Assembly (NCBI GenBank): GCA_963704405.1
Contig: OY969903.1
Location: 248,001-312,000 of the forward strand
Origin: MFD01213-c1 sp963704405
GTDB taxonomy: Bacteria > Planctomycetota > Phycisphaerae > Tepidisphaerales > Tepidisphaeraceae
Direction of reading: 5' to 3'
Length of the DNA stretch: 64,000 bases
A program made the translations under genes and the position numbers. The notes beneath the pieces were generated by a model. That model did not search any database, was not told the DNA's origin, and saw only the letters and a program-made list of their open reading frames with translations. Below, in pieces: positions 26,182 through 34,943 of the stretch (position 1 is its first letter; every line of letters starts with the position of its first letter).

Positions 26182-27498
26182 CTAAACCGGCTCCGCATCC
26201 ACAAGCATGAATTTAATATCCGCCTCGGCGGCGAGCTTGTCTCCTACAAACGCCTTGCAGCGCACATGTCCTGTGCGGCTTTTCACGCGCACCGTGACTG
26301 CTTCCAGCAGCAATTGATCGCCCGGTGTGACGGGATGCCTCATCTTCACCTTATCCATGCTGAGCAGCACCGCAAGCTTTCCCGTGTGTTCCAGCTTCTG
26401 GCTCAGCAGGATGCCGCCAAGCTGGGCCAAGGCTTCCACGATCAGAACGCCCGGCATGATCGGGGTGCCGGGATAATGTCCCTGGAAAAAAATGTCATTA
26501 AAGGTGACATTTTTAATTCCAATCGCCTTATGGTCCCCCTGAATCTCCAGGACACGATCGACCAGCAGCATCGGATAGCGGTGGGGAAGGATGCGCTGGA
26601 TTCGGCGGATGTCTAAAGCCGCATCGCGATGGACCATGGATTGGCGAACGGTTTTTTCTTCCCGTTGCAGCAGTCGGCGGGCCAGCAGGTGGTTGAGGAC
26701 GTGGCCACTCTTGTAGGCGATAATCCGGCCTCGAAGGGGACGCCCGATCAGATACAGGTCGCCGAGGATATCCAGGGCCTTGTGGCGGGCGCATTCATCG
26801 GGGAATCGGAAGGCGTTGTCGATGGGGCCGGTTTCAGAGATGACAAGGATGTCTTTGGGAGTCAGGTGCTTCCCTACACCGCGCGACCAAGCGTCGCGTG
26901 CATCGGCTTCGAATGAAAATGTTCGAGCGGGAGCCAGTTGGGTGATGAAGTCGTCCTTACCGACATGAAAGGCAAAAATCTGTCTGCCGACGGGGGCGGG
27001 CGCTTCGAATTCGTAAACAATTTCGAGCCGATCGGTCGGGCCGGGCAGAGCGGCCAGGGTGGCGTCGCCGTCGGTGACGGTCACTGCTTCTGTGATAATC
27101 AGCGGCTGCACATCGGTCTGCTGTTCAGTTGGCCCGGCTTCGGTGAGCGCATCGACAAATTGCCTGCTTGATCCATCCCCACCGGGCAACTCACCGACCA
27201 TGCCCCCGCTGATGCGCACGATGGCGTTGTCGATCCCCATGCCGCTGAGGGCGGCCATGCAATGTTCGATCGTCTCAACGAACAGCGTTCCATTGCGCAA
27301 ACACGTCCGCCGCGGGCGCTTGAGGACATTTTCAATCCGGGCGGCGATTGTCGCGACTTTGCCATCCTGCTCGCGTACGAACGTAATCCCTGCATCCGGC
27401 GCGGCCGGCATGAAGGTCAGCGTCGCCGATTCACCGGAGAACAGGCCGGGCCCGGTGATCGACACTTCCCTGGAAATTGTTTTCTGCAATAATGGCAC
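26182..27498 (-). CDS. lpxC-fabZ: Fused LpxC deacetylase / FabZ (3R)-hydroxyacyl-ACP dehydratase
   Basis: About 438 residues. LpxC occupies residues 1-285: zinc ligands in FVETIEHCMAALSG and RHKALDILGDL, catalytic His in YKSGHVLNHLL. FabZ occupies about 290-438: ILPHRYPMLLVDRV and FQGHYPGTPIMPGVLIVEALAQ, with its catalytic His and Glu. LpxC commits to lipid A synthesis and FabZ feeds chain elongation. The fusion is known from Bacteroidetes and planctomycetes. I prefer the GTG at 27498, giving MPLLQKTISREV, over the more distant TTG at 27531; neither has a clear ribosome site. Confidence 0.92.
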   Translation of the reverse strand: MPLLQKTISREVSITGPGLFSGESATLTFMPAAPDAGITFVREQDGKVATIAARIENVLKRPRRTCLRNGTLFVETIEHCMAALSGMGIDNAIVRISGGMVGELPGGDGSSRQFVDALTEAGPTEQQTDVQPLIITEAVTVTDGDATLAALPGPTDRLEIVYEFEAPAPVGRQIFAFHVGKDDFITQLAPARTFSFEADARDAWSRGVGKHLTPKDILVISETGPIDNAFRFPDECARHKALDILGDLYLIGRPLRGRIIAYKSGHVLNHLLARRLLQREEKTVRQSMVHRDAALDIRRIQRILPHRYPMLLVDRVLEIQGDHKAIGIKNVTFNDIFFQGHYPGTPIMPGVLIVEALAQLGGILLSQKLEHTGKLAVLLSMDKVKMRHPVTPGDQLLLEAVTVRVKSRTGHVRCKAFVGDKLAAEADIKFMLVDAEPV

Positions 27499-27722
27499 GT
27501 CGAAAAAACACTCGCCGAAGGGGGGAGGCAAACCACGCGCAACCTCGCGAATCGGGGATTATACAGGTATAGGCGAGAAGTTGAAGCAGGGAGGGAAAGT
27601 TCGGGTCCATATGGAAAATGTGAGGAAATGGTCGGGCGATTGTTCCCCCTTATCCTGACCCACTCGCGGGCCGATCCGCTTGCGTGTTCCAGAGGAAGAA
27701 GGACCAGAGGCGGCCTCAAACC

Positions 27723-28097
27723 TTACGCCGCCGGCTTAATCAGCTTCTCAATCCGTCCATGAAGCTCGTCAAAATTAACTGCTGCTTTTATCCAGTAATC
27801 TGATGCGCCTTTATTAATGACATGCGCGCGATAATCGGGGTCGGCGACGGCGCTGAACATGACGACCGGCACCTGCCGGGTTTCTTCTTTTGATTTCAAT
27901 CGTCGAAGGACTTCCAGGCCGTCCATGCCGGGCATCATTACATCCAAAATGATAAGGTCGGGGCACTGCTGATCGACGAAGCGGAGCGCGTCTTCGCCGC
28001 TGAATGCGCACTCTCCCTGGTACCCAAGATGCTTCAACAGCTTCGCGAGGGGCTTGCAGACGTCACTATTATCATCAACGACTAAAATTAAGGCCAT
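27723..28097 (-). CDS. Single-domain response regulator (CheY-like)
   Basis: 124 residues from the ATG of MALILVVDDNSDVCKPL; an upstream in-frame extension looks non-coding. The acidic pocket is VVDDN, the phospho-acceptor Asp is in LIILDVMMPGMDG, and the switch Thr/Ser region reads PVVMFSAVAD. The usual conserved Lys sits in YWIKAAVNFDEL. With no output domain it probably acts through protein contacts. No kinase is adjacent; divergent from the following membrane protein. Confidence 0.88.
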   Translation of the reverse strand: MALILVVDDNSDVCKPLAKLLKHLGYQGECAFSGEDALRFVDQQCPDLIILDVMMPGMDGLEVLRRLKSKEETRQVPVVMFSAVADPDYRAHVINKGASDYWIKAAVNFDELHGRIEKLIKPAA

Positions 28098-28226
28098 ACC
28101 GACTGCCTTGAAGTGCCCTGAGAACGTTAGCATCGTTTCTAAAATGCCGCAACATGCAATTGAGTGAAACAGCCTGGGATTGAATGGCTGGACAATTCCT
28201 GCCCGTGCCCGCACCATCAAAAGCTC

Positions 28227-29399
28227 ATGCGACTCTTCGGAATGGAGATTCATACCAACCCCGGCCTCGCCTTAGTGGCCGCGGCGGCTGTGGTGTTGTA
28301 CATCGCTTCGCGGGCGGCGGCGGATTCGCTGGTTGGTGCCCGGGAGCCGTCGGCGGGCAGGCTTGCTATCGGGCATTGGCTGCCGATCGCGGCGGTGGCG
28401 CTGCTCGCGATGATGGGGAACCGATCTGAAGTTGCGATTCGCGTGATATTTGCTTCGAGTGTTGCGAGCATCTCGCTGGGGATCGGGGCCATCACCGTGC
28501 TCGCGCCGGTCACACCAACCGCGGGGACGCGGAAGCGGTGGCCAATGGTTCTACCCGTTGCATTGCTCGTGTTTTTAATGGGATTTCGGGGAAAGCTGGC
28601 TCTGCTTCATGTGGTGGTTCTGGCGATTGAGGGGCTGGTCGTCTTCCTTCTCTGGAATGACTCGGGGTCGCCTGGAAATAATTCCGCAGAGCCTGCGGCG
28701 CCTAAGCCCATCACATCTGAAAAATTTTCGCCGCTTCGGGTTATTCAATTTTCCCTCGCTGCCGTGCTGGCTGGACTTGGCGCCTTGGCGGCGGTTCGAG
28801 GCACCGATCAGGCAAGCCATGCCAGTGACTTCACATCAGCCGGCTTATTGGCGGCGACGATTCTAAGCCCGCTGCTGGTGCTGCCGATGCTCGGCGCGGG
28901 AGTGGATCTCGCGCACGGCGGGCGCTCAGGCGTGGCGGTGACTTCGCAGGTTGGGGTGGTGCTGCTCAATATGTGCCTGCTGCTGCCGCTGGTGGTGCTG
29001 GAGGGGCAGTATCATCCCCTTCGCATGTTGGCGATGACCGTGCGATCGCAGGTTTTAGAAAATGAACCCATCGCGGCCTCGCCAACAACTGCGCCGACCG
29101 GATTGCCTGCTTCAACTCAACCGGCGCTGGTGCGCTCATCGTCGACCCAAGCGACGTCCCAGCCCACCACGCTGCCCATTGCCGAGGATGAACCGGAACC
29201 CGTGGCAGCCGCGGATGGAATTCCATATCCCCTTGCGGTGTGGCGGGTGGATGCCATCGTGCTGATCGTCCTCGGGCTTTTTTTATTGCCGATGGGCCTG
29301 GGATTTTGGAGATTATCCAAAGCGGAAGGTTTCGCACTCATCGGTGGTTACATGGCATATTTGCTGATGTCGATGTTGCTGGTCCGGGGAATGCTTTAG
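28227..29399 (+). CDS. Multi-span membrane protein, unknown function
   Basis: About 390 residues with roughly ten hydrophobic segments and a Thr/Pro/Ser-rich loop near residues 290-330 (SQPTTLPIAEDEPEP). Two halves look related: AIRVIFASSVASISLGIGAI in the first and LLVLPMLGAGVDLAHGGRSG plus SQVGVVLLNMCLLLPL in the second. Two such segments are reminiscent of the alpha repeats of cation/Ca2+ exchangers, but the acidic PE motif is missing. I would not assign transport on this. The start is uncertain: 28227 or the ATG at 28242. Confidence 0.6.
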   Translation: MRLFGMEIHTNPGLALVAAAAVVLYIASRAAADSLVGAREPSAGRLAIGHWLPIAAVALLAMMGNRSEVAIRVIFASSVASISLGIGAITVLAPVTPTAGTRKRWPMVLPVALLVFLMGFRGKLALLHVVVLAIEGLVVFLLWNDSGSPGNNSAEPAAPKPITSEKFSPLRVIQFSLAAVLAGLGALAAVRGTDQASHASDFTSAGLLAATILSPLLVLPMLGAGVDLAHGGRSGVAVTSQVGVVLLNMCLLLPLVVLEGQYHPLRMLAMTVRSQVLENEPIAASPTTAPTGLPASTQPALVRSSSTQATSQPTTLPIAEDEPEPVAAADGIPYPLAVWRVDAIVLIVLGLFLLPMGLGFWRLSKAEGFALIGGYMAYLLMSMLLVRGML

Positions 29400-29453
29400 C
29401 GGCTTGCCCGCCGCTCTCTTTCGCCGTCCCAAGTCATTGCTATATTGGCCCGC

Positions 29454-30356
29454 ATGAGCATTCGCAATGCGGAGATCAGCAGGATTCAGATCGATCGCAA
29501 GCCTTTTGAAGGCGAAATGCATGACGTGATGGGCGGGGCCGGCCGATGGGAGGTCAAGGTTCACGATCATGGAATGGTGGCGATGCTGGATGTCATGCCA
29601 CGTTTTGCCCCCGCGGGAAAGTCGGCGGATTTTGCGATCGTCCAGGCCGCCCGCGTTTCATATGGCGCGGGCACCAAGCAGGTGAATGAAGACCGCGGGT
29701 TGATCCGCTATCTCGCCCGGCACCGGCATTCCACGCCATTTGAAATGGTGGAGTTTAAATTCCATCACGTGATGCCGATCTTCATCGCCCGCCAATGGAT
29801 CCGCCATCGCACTGCCAACGTCAACGAATATTCCGCCCGCTATTCTGTTGTGCGAGATCGTTTTTATCGCCCATCGATCGACAACGTGCGCAAGCAGAGC
29901 ACGACCAACCGCCAGGGCGGCGAAGACCCGATCGATCCGCTGACGGCCCAGGAATTCCTGGATCACCTGGACAAAGTGGAGAAGCAGTACGCCGACTACG
30001 AAGGGCTGATGGCAAAAGGCGTTTCGCGCGAATTGGCGCGGATTGCGCTGCCGGTGAGCGTCTATACCGAGTGGTATTGGAAGATCGATCTGCACAATTT
30101 GTTTCACTTCCTGTCCCTGCGAATGGACCCCCACGCCCAGCAGGAAATCCGCGATTATGCGAATGCAATGTACGCGCTGATCCAGCCGATCGTGCCGATC
30201 GCGGCGGAGGCGTTCATGGATTACAACTTCGAAGGCGTCCACCTGACTCGGCTGGAAGTGGAAGCGATTAAAACCGGCAAGCCGCTGGCAACCGAAAACA
30301 AACGAGAGTCGGCGGAATGGGAAGAAAAGAAAAAGAAACTGGGGCTGGGGGACTAA
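29454..30356 (+). CDS. thyX: FAD-dependent thymidylate synthase ThyX
   Basis: About 300 residues. The ThyX signature RHRTANVNEYSARYS is present, preceded by RHSTPFEMVEFKFH. Other landmarks are AARVSYGAG near the N-terminus and ISVY/TEWYWKIDLHNLFHFLSLR in the C-terminal half. It methylates dUMP using methylene-THF and reduced FAD. The start may be 29454 (used here, no ribosome site) or 29519, where AAGG lies five bases ahead of MHDVMGGAG. A Lys/Glu-rich tail ends the protein. thyA is not seen. Confidence 0.95.
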   Translation: MSIRNAEISRIQIDRKPFEGEMHDVMGGAGRWEVKVHDHGMVAMLDVMPRFAPAGKSADFAIVQAARVSYGAGTKQVNEDRGLIRYLARHRHSTPFEMVEFKFHHVMPIFIARQWIRHRTANVNEYSARYSVVRDRFYRPSIDNVRKQSTTNRQGGEDPIDPLTAQEFLDHLDKVEKQYADYEGLMAKGVSRELARIALPVSVYTEWYWKIDLHNLFHFLSLRMDPHAQQEIRDYANAMYALIQPIVPIAAEAFMDYNFEGVHLTRLEVEAIKTGKPLATENKRESAEWEEKKKKLGLGD

Positions 30357-30520
30357 AAGGCACGTTAAGGAAGAATGCTCACGACCTGGATGCGGCCGAT
30401 CTCGCGGCCATCCATGCGTGACTGGGAAAAAGGATCGCCAGGATTAGCCGCGGCGGCCGAGAATACCTCTGAAATTGTCGATGCCAAGGCCGCCCACCCA
30501 TGCGAAAAGGAACCTTGACC

Positions 30521-31327
30521 ATGCCCGTCAACCATCGCCCTACCAAAGAATTCACGCCGGGCGGATCAGACTCCTGGCGCATCTTCCGCATCATGTCCGA
30601 GTTTGTCGAAGGGTTTGAGGCCCTGGCCAATGTCGGCCGGGCCGTTTCGATTTTTGGCAGTGCACGGACCGACCCCGAAGATCCTTACTATCATGCCGCC
30701 GAAAAAACCGCGCGCCTTCTGGCCAGGTCGAAATTTGCCGTCATCACCGGCGGCGGGCCCGGCATCATGGAAGCCGCCAATAAAGGAGCGTTTGAAGCGG
30801 GCGGCATCAGCGTGGGCTGCAACATCACCTTGCCGCACGAGCAGGAGGCCAACCGCTACCAGCATATCACGCTGGATTTTCACTACTTCTACGTTCGCAA
30901 AGTGATGTTCGTGAAATACGCCTCCGCATTCATCTGCTTCCCGGGCGGGTATGGCACGCTCGATGAATTCTTTGAAACGCTCACACTCATTCAAACACTC
31001 AAGATCGAAGCCTTCCCCATCATTCTGTTCGGCAAATCCTATTGGAGCGGCCTGCTCGATTGGATTCGCGCGACGCTGCTGCCGGAATACATCGATGCAG
31101 AGGACATGGATATTTTTCGCGTTGTTGATACGCCTGAGGAAGCCGCAAAGCTGGTGAGGCAAGGCGTGAAAAAGCACTGGTGGGCGCCGCAGGATCGGGA
31201 GCTGCGCAAGGCCGCGGGCAATGGCGAGAATCGAGACAAGTCCCCCCTCTCCGGCATGAAGGCCGGCGATACCGGCGAGGGAACACGCTACGGAAAACGC
31301 CCTAAGCGCCGGATAAGAAACACGTGA
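30521..31327 (+). CDS. LOG family protein (TIGR00730, lysine decarboxylase-like fold)
   Basis: 268 residues from the ATG at 30521, with AAAAGGA about ten bases ahead. Family motifs: VSIFGSARTDPEDP, ITGGGPGIMEAANKGA and the catalytic PGGYGTLDEFFE. Relatives release free base from nucleoside monophosphates (cytokinin riboside 5'-phosphate phosphoribohydrolase) or are nucleotide-binding; the physiological substrate here is unknown. The last 40 residues are basic and unstructured (GKRPKRRIRNT). Downstream begins the repeat region with the insertion sequence. Confidence 0.88.
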   Translation: MPVNHRPTKEFTPGGSDSWRIFRIMSEFVEGFEALANVGRAVSIFGSARTDPEDPYYHAAEKTARLLARSKFAVITGGGPGIMEAANKGAFEAGGISVGCNITLPHEQEANRYQHITLDFHYFYVRKVMFVKYASAFICFPGGYGTLDEFFETLTLIQTLKIEAFPIILFGKSYWSGLLDWIRATLLPEYIDAEDMDIFRVVDTPEEAAKLVRQGVKKHWWAPQDRELRKAAGNGENRDKSPLSGMKAGDTGEGTRYGKRPKRRIRNT

Positions 31328-31599
31328 AATCCAGGAACAAACCGGTTCAATAATAGCTATTTGCTATCGGTAGGCGATTCACGCGATGCGGAGAAGGGGC
31401 GATTGATAAAGGGCATTGAATATGGCGGAAGGGGAAGAGTAAGACAAAGACAAAGATAAATCGCAGCCGCAGGGGCTGCTGCCCCCGCACCCCCGCTGGG
31501 AGGGGAATTGAGATAAGAGGGAATGTGTAAAAGGACGGCTGCGCCGGCGGGTGGGGTTATAGCCGGGGCGGAACCGGTTCTTACTCTCGCCGTGCCACA

Positions 31600-33122
31600 G
31601 GTTCCGCCCCGAATGCCATTCGGTTAGCACATAACTCCGCGCCGCGGCGCGCGTTGTGAATATTCGCGCAAGACGCGGCCTCCTGAGAGAATGGTGATGT
31701 CTTAAGTCCCCAAACTCAAAGGAGGCCACGGATGGCTATCATCGCGTCCACGCTGCAGCGGATCAAATCTGACCCCTTGGGGTCTCTTGGCGGGGCCGAG
31801 AGAATCAACCGATGTTTTGCCCAGGTCGGTCATGTCTGGCGTAATCGGCTGCTCAATCCAGCCAACACCATGACGCTGTTCCTGCTGCAGGTTCTGCATG
31901 GCAACACGGCCATGACTCATCTGCGGTGGCTCTGGGGCATTGGTTGCAGCGAGGGAAGCTACTGCGACGCGCGGCAGCGGCTGCCGGCGGCGGGCGTGGC
32001 CAGGCTGGTCGAACAATTATCGTGCGATGCGTGTAACCAATCCGCCTCCATCTGGCTGGGCCGTCGCGTGCTGATGATCGACGGCACAACCGTCAGTACG
32101 CCCGACGAACCGGCACTGCAAAAAATGTGGCCCCAGCCCAGCGAGCAGAAATCCGGATGCGGCTTCCCCATGATCAAAATGCTGGCGCTTATGGATCTGG
32201 CCAGCGGAATGATCCTGCAGTTGAGCATGATGGCCCTGACCATGGGCGAGGCCAGTCAACTTGCCGGGCCGCACGGCCTGTTGCAGGCCGGCGACGTGCT
32301 GCTGGGAGACCGGGGATTCTGTTCCTTTGGGCATCTGGTGACGCTGGGGAAAATGTCGGTAGATGCGGTGTTCCGCATGAATGCGAGCCAGGTCGTCGAC
32401 TTCACGCCCGGCCGGGCGGCGCGGGGAAGATCGAGGAAAAAAGGAGCATACAAAAGATCACTCCCCAACTCCCATTTTGTGAAGAGCCTTGGCAGGCAGG
32501 ATCAGATTGTTCGGTGGATTAAGCCTTCCAAGCGGATAAGCGGCATGGCCGCCGACGTGTTTGCCAGCCTGCCGCAGACGCTTGTGCTTCGCGAGCTTCG
32601 CTACGACATCATCGCCAGGGGAATGCGCACCCGCCAGGTGACGCTCGTCACCACGCTGCTGGATCCGATGCGCTATCCCAAGCGAGAGATTGCCCGGCTG
32701 TACCAGTTGCGCTGGGGGATCGAAACCAACTTCCGGCATTTGAAAACAACGATGAAGATGGAGCACCTCAAGTGCCAGACGCCTGACGGCGTGATGAAGG
32801 AGTTGATGGTCTTTGCACTGGTGTACAACCTGATCCGTGCCGCGATGCGGGACGCGGCGCAAGAGCAGGAGATCGACGACGCCAGTCGCATCAGCTTCGT
32901 CGATGCATCACGTTGGCTCATCGCGCTGCTCAAACCAGCGGAAGGCGTGAGCGGATCGGAGTTGAAGGTGAATCCTTTGCGCCGGGCCGATATCATCCAC
33001 GGGTGGTAAAGCGGCGGATTCATAACTCGTACAGTCTGATGAGAAAACCTCGATCCACCTACTGCCAACCCGAGCCAAACAAGCCGCTTAACGATTAACC
33101 GAATGGCATTCGGTTCCGCCCC
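31600..33122 (+). mobile_element. IS4-family insertion sequence with 11-bp target duplication
   Basis: The element proper is 31611-33111 (1501 bp). Its ends are GAATGCCATTCGGTTA (left) and, inverted, TAACCGAATGGCATTC (right), a perfect 16-bp terminal repeat. GGTTCCGCCCC at 31600-31610 and 33112-33122 is the duplicated target, within the 9-13 bp range of the IS4 family. One intact transposase gene. Perfect ends and duplication suggest recent insertion. It sits inside copy 1 of a larger inverted repeat. Confidence 0.9.
31732..33009 (+). CDS. IS4-family DDE transposase
   Basis: 425 residues, intact, with AAAGGAGG six bases ahead of the ATG, the strongest ribosome site of the window. DDE motifs: D in VLMIDGTTVSTPD, D in LLGDRGFCSF, and the Y(2)R(3)E(6)K signature YQLRWGIETNFRHLK. 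TLLDPMRYPKREIARL precedes it, as in IS4 proteins. It would cut and rejoin the 16-bp ends. Nothing suggests inactivation. Confidence 0.95.
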   Translation: MAIIASTLQRIKSDPLGSLGGAERINRCFAQVGHVWRNRLLNPANTMTLFLLQVLHGNTAMTHLRWLWGIGCSEGSYCDARQRLPAAGVARLVEQLSCDACNQSASIWLGRRVLMIDGTTVSTPDEPALQKMWPQPSEQKSGCGFPMIKMLALMDLASGMILQLSMMALTMGEASQLAGPHGLLQAGDVLLGDRGFCSFGHLVTLGKMSVDAVFRMNASQVVDFTPGRAARGRSRKKGAYKRSLPNSHFVKSLGRQDQIVRWIKPSKRISGMAADVFASLPQTLVLRELRYDIIARGMRTRQVTLVTTLLDPMRYPKREIARLYQLRWGIETNFRHLKTTMKMEHLKCQTPDGVMKELMVFALVYNLIRAAMRDAAQEQEIDDASRISFVDASRWLIALLKPAEGVSGSELKVNPLRRADIIHGW

Positions 33123-33245
33123 AGCGTCCCCGCCTCCTGGGCAGGGCACGCCCCCTGTGGCAGTTGTACACGGATGGTTTTATGGCGGAACGCCGGGCCT
33201 CCTACTTCCGGTGATTGCGGACGATTGGAATTGAACCAATGCTAC

Positions 33246-33555
33246 GGGCGGGCGGTGCCATGAAATGGCAGGCGATGTAATGAATCGGCGGGCAGCGAAG
33301 AAATAACGAGCAGTGAGAAATGGCGATGTGCGCCATGGGCGGCGTTTCGACGGCTTTCCGGTGCGGCTCCGCCGGTGAATTTCTTCGCAGCTTGCATCCA
33401 CCTGCGCGCCACAGCGTGACGGCCGGGCGGTCCCATGAGATGCATGAATGGGCGCGCAGCGAGAAATAGCGATGCACGCCTTGGGTGGCTTTTGACGGCT
33501 TGCCGGCGCGGCCGCGCCGGCAAGTTTTCTTTGCAGCTTACATCCGCTCTGCGCC
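33246..33555. repeat. Tandem pair of related ~135-165-bp units
   Basis: Unit A (33246-33410) and unit B (33421-33555) align along their length: GGCGGT-CCATGA, GCAGCGA, GAAATGGCGATG / AAATAGCGATG, GCC-TGGG-GGC, TTTTGACGGC, hairpin, TTTCTT-GCAGCTT-CATCC. Unit A carries about 25 extra bases. Each has a GC hairpin in the same place. No convincing protein; perhaps structured RNA or a degenerate element. The flank 33181-33245 has a tRNA T-arm-like sequence on the minus strand. Confidence 0.65.
33499..33530 (+). terminator. 26-bp perfect palindrome followed by T-rich tract
   Basis: CTTGCCGGCGCGG and its exact complement (33499-33524), then TTTTCT. It has the form of an intrinsic terminator on the plus strand, within tandem unit B, downstream of the IS. 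There is no obvious gene for it to end, so it may be a feature of the repeat. Confidence 0.55.
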
Positions 33556-33926
33556 AACTGGGGGCGTGCCTTGCCTACGGAGGTGGAGGACGCTGGAGGC
33601 GGAACCGAGCGGCACGGCGAGAGTAAGAGCAGGGTTCCGCCTCCGGCTAACCTTCACTGCCCGCGCAGCGGTCCTTTTACACCTTCCCTCTTATCACAAT
33701 TCCTCTGCTTGCGGGGGTGCGGGGGCGGCAGCCCCTGCGGCTGTGATTTGTTTTCCTCTTTGTTTTTGTCTTTCTCTTCCGCCATATTCAGCGCCGCTCG
33801 GAATATCATTCGACCACATTATGCAAATCGAATGGTTCACCCATCACGCGACAAAAGCCCCGGATTTGAGGCCGAGGCTTTGTCATCGTATGCGATTAAA
33901 TTGAAAGGCGCCGGCTACTTACGGAT

Positions 33927-34244
33927 TCACCGATTCGTGGTCTCCCGTCGCGGCACGACCTGAATCGTTAAATGCCCTGCTTCCATTGTCGCCGCCAGGA
34001 AACTGCTCTTGCGGACCTGGTGCGTCGTGCCCACGGCCCAGTCAAATGCCTTGTTCGTATCCGCTTTCCCGGTCGCGGGCGCCCACCAGTTGCAGCGGTA
34101 GTAGTTGTCGAACAGCCGAATGCACCGAACCCGATCCAACGGCTCGCGCTCGACCGCACGCTCGATGTCGCCGGAAAGATCATTAACAGCCCGCTTCGCC
34201 TCGACGACGGCCGCTGCTTTGCCTTCAACCAGTTGTTCGCTCAT
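33927..34244 (-). CDS. Conserved-looking small protein, unknown function
   Basis: 105 residues. Composition and codon use look genuine: MSEQLVEGKAAAVVEAKRAV, then VNDLSGDIERAVEREPLDRVRCIRLFD and YYRCNWWAPATGK. The first half should form amphipathic helices. I do not recognise a family; there is no signal peptide or membrane span. GGGG lies directly before the ATG, a poor spacing. It stands alone between the repeat region and ridA. About 140 bp on each side hold nothing recognisable. Confidence 0.6.
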   Translation of the reverse strand: MSEQLVEGKAAAVVEAKRAVNDLSGDIERAVEREPLDRVRCIRLFDNYYRCNWWAPATGKADTNKAFDWAVGTTHQVRKSSFLAATMEAGHLTIQVVPRRETTNR

Positions 34245-34430
34245 CCCCAGAGTCTACCACTTGAAATACCAGAATGCGGATGCGCACATGGAATTGCCCG
34301 CCGGCGCTTCCGGAATTGTCGATAAACCCCAATGCCGGCGGCGGTTTAAATCGTCTAATCAGCGGCTTCAAATGCACTTATGATCGCCCGATTGCCGCTG
34401 CCCATCTAAAAAACCGAAGATAATAAATTC

Positions 34431-34847
34431 TTAAGCCACCACCGCATCCGCTTCAATCTCAATCTGCGCATCCTTATCGATCAGCTTGCTCACCTCGACA
34501 ATGCTCGTCGCCGGGCGGATCTCGGCGAACACTTCCCCATGCACCCGCGCCACCTCTTCCCATTTGCTGATATCTGTCACAAACATGCGCGTCCGGATCA
34601 CCTGATCGATCCGTCCGCCCAGCGATTCAACCGCGGCTCGCACGATCGCCAGCGATCGCCGAGTCTGCTCCCCCAGGCTCGGCGAATAACTCCCATCCGC
34701 ATTCACCCCAACCGTTCCCGTGACGGCGATGATGTTCCCACTCCGCACCGCCCGGCTATAGCCCATCAGCGGTTCCCATTTCGATCCGCTGCTGGCGGTC
34801 ATGCGCCCGGCGCGATCCGTGGTTGCAATTTTGATGTCGCTGGCCAT
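34431..34847 (-). CDS. RidA/YjgF family enamine deaminase
   Basis: 138 residues, normal size. A chorismate mutase-like fold protein that hydrolyses reactive imines and enamines. Landmarks: YSRAVRSGNIIAVTGTVG, RRSLAIVRAAVESLGG, the active Arg in VIRTRMFVTDISKWE, and the C-terminal EIEADAVVA. GGAG six bases ahead of the ATG. The paralogue type seems the longer, enzymatically related RidA subgroup, whose substrate can vary. Confidence 0.9.
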   Translation of the reverse strand: MASDIKIATTDRAGRMTASSGSKWEPLMGYSRAVRSGNIIAVTGTVGVNADGSYSPSLGEQTRRSLAIVRAAVESLGGRIDQVIRTRMFVTDISKWEEVARVHGEVFAEIRPATSIVEVSKLIDKDAQIEIEADAVVA

Positions 34848-34943
34848 TCATTTCTCCAAGGTAACCGTATTTCTGATCTAAAAACCATCCGCCGCTCGGC
34901 GGGCCGGGCATGTTAATCGCTTTGGGGGTCCTTGTCTTGCCGC

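Larger units (their letters stand above)
31416..33789. repeat. Two inverted copies of a ~250-bp repeat; the left one is split by the IS
   Basis: Copy 1 is 31416-31610 plus 33123-33176, rejoined across the IS. Copy 2 is 33541-33789 in inverted orientation. They share, in order, GAATATGGCGGAAG, an A/G-rich segment, CAGCCGCAGGGGCTG, GATAAGAGGGAA, TTACTCTCGCCGTGCC, GGTTCCGCC(C/T)C and GGCA(C)GCCCCC. Copy 2 holds an open 43-codon frame (MAEEKDKNKEE start) that is stopped early in copy 1. It looks like a dispersed non-coding or MITE-like repeat. Confidence 0.75.

Noticed and set aside
33180..33557. Minus-strand frames of 91-125 codons over the tandem repeats
   Set aside because: Overlapping frames in all three phases with Arg/Cys/His-rich composition, no ribosome site and no family; the repeat is better seen as non-coding.
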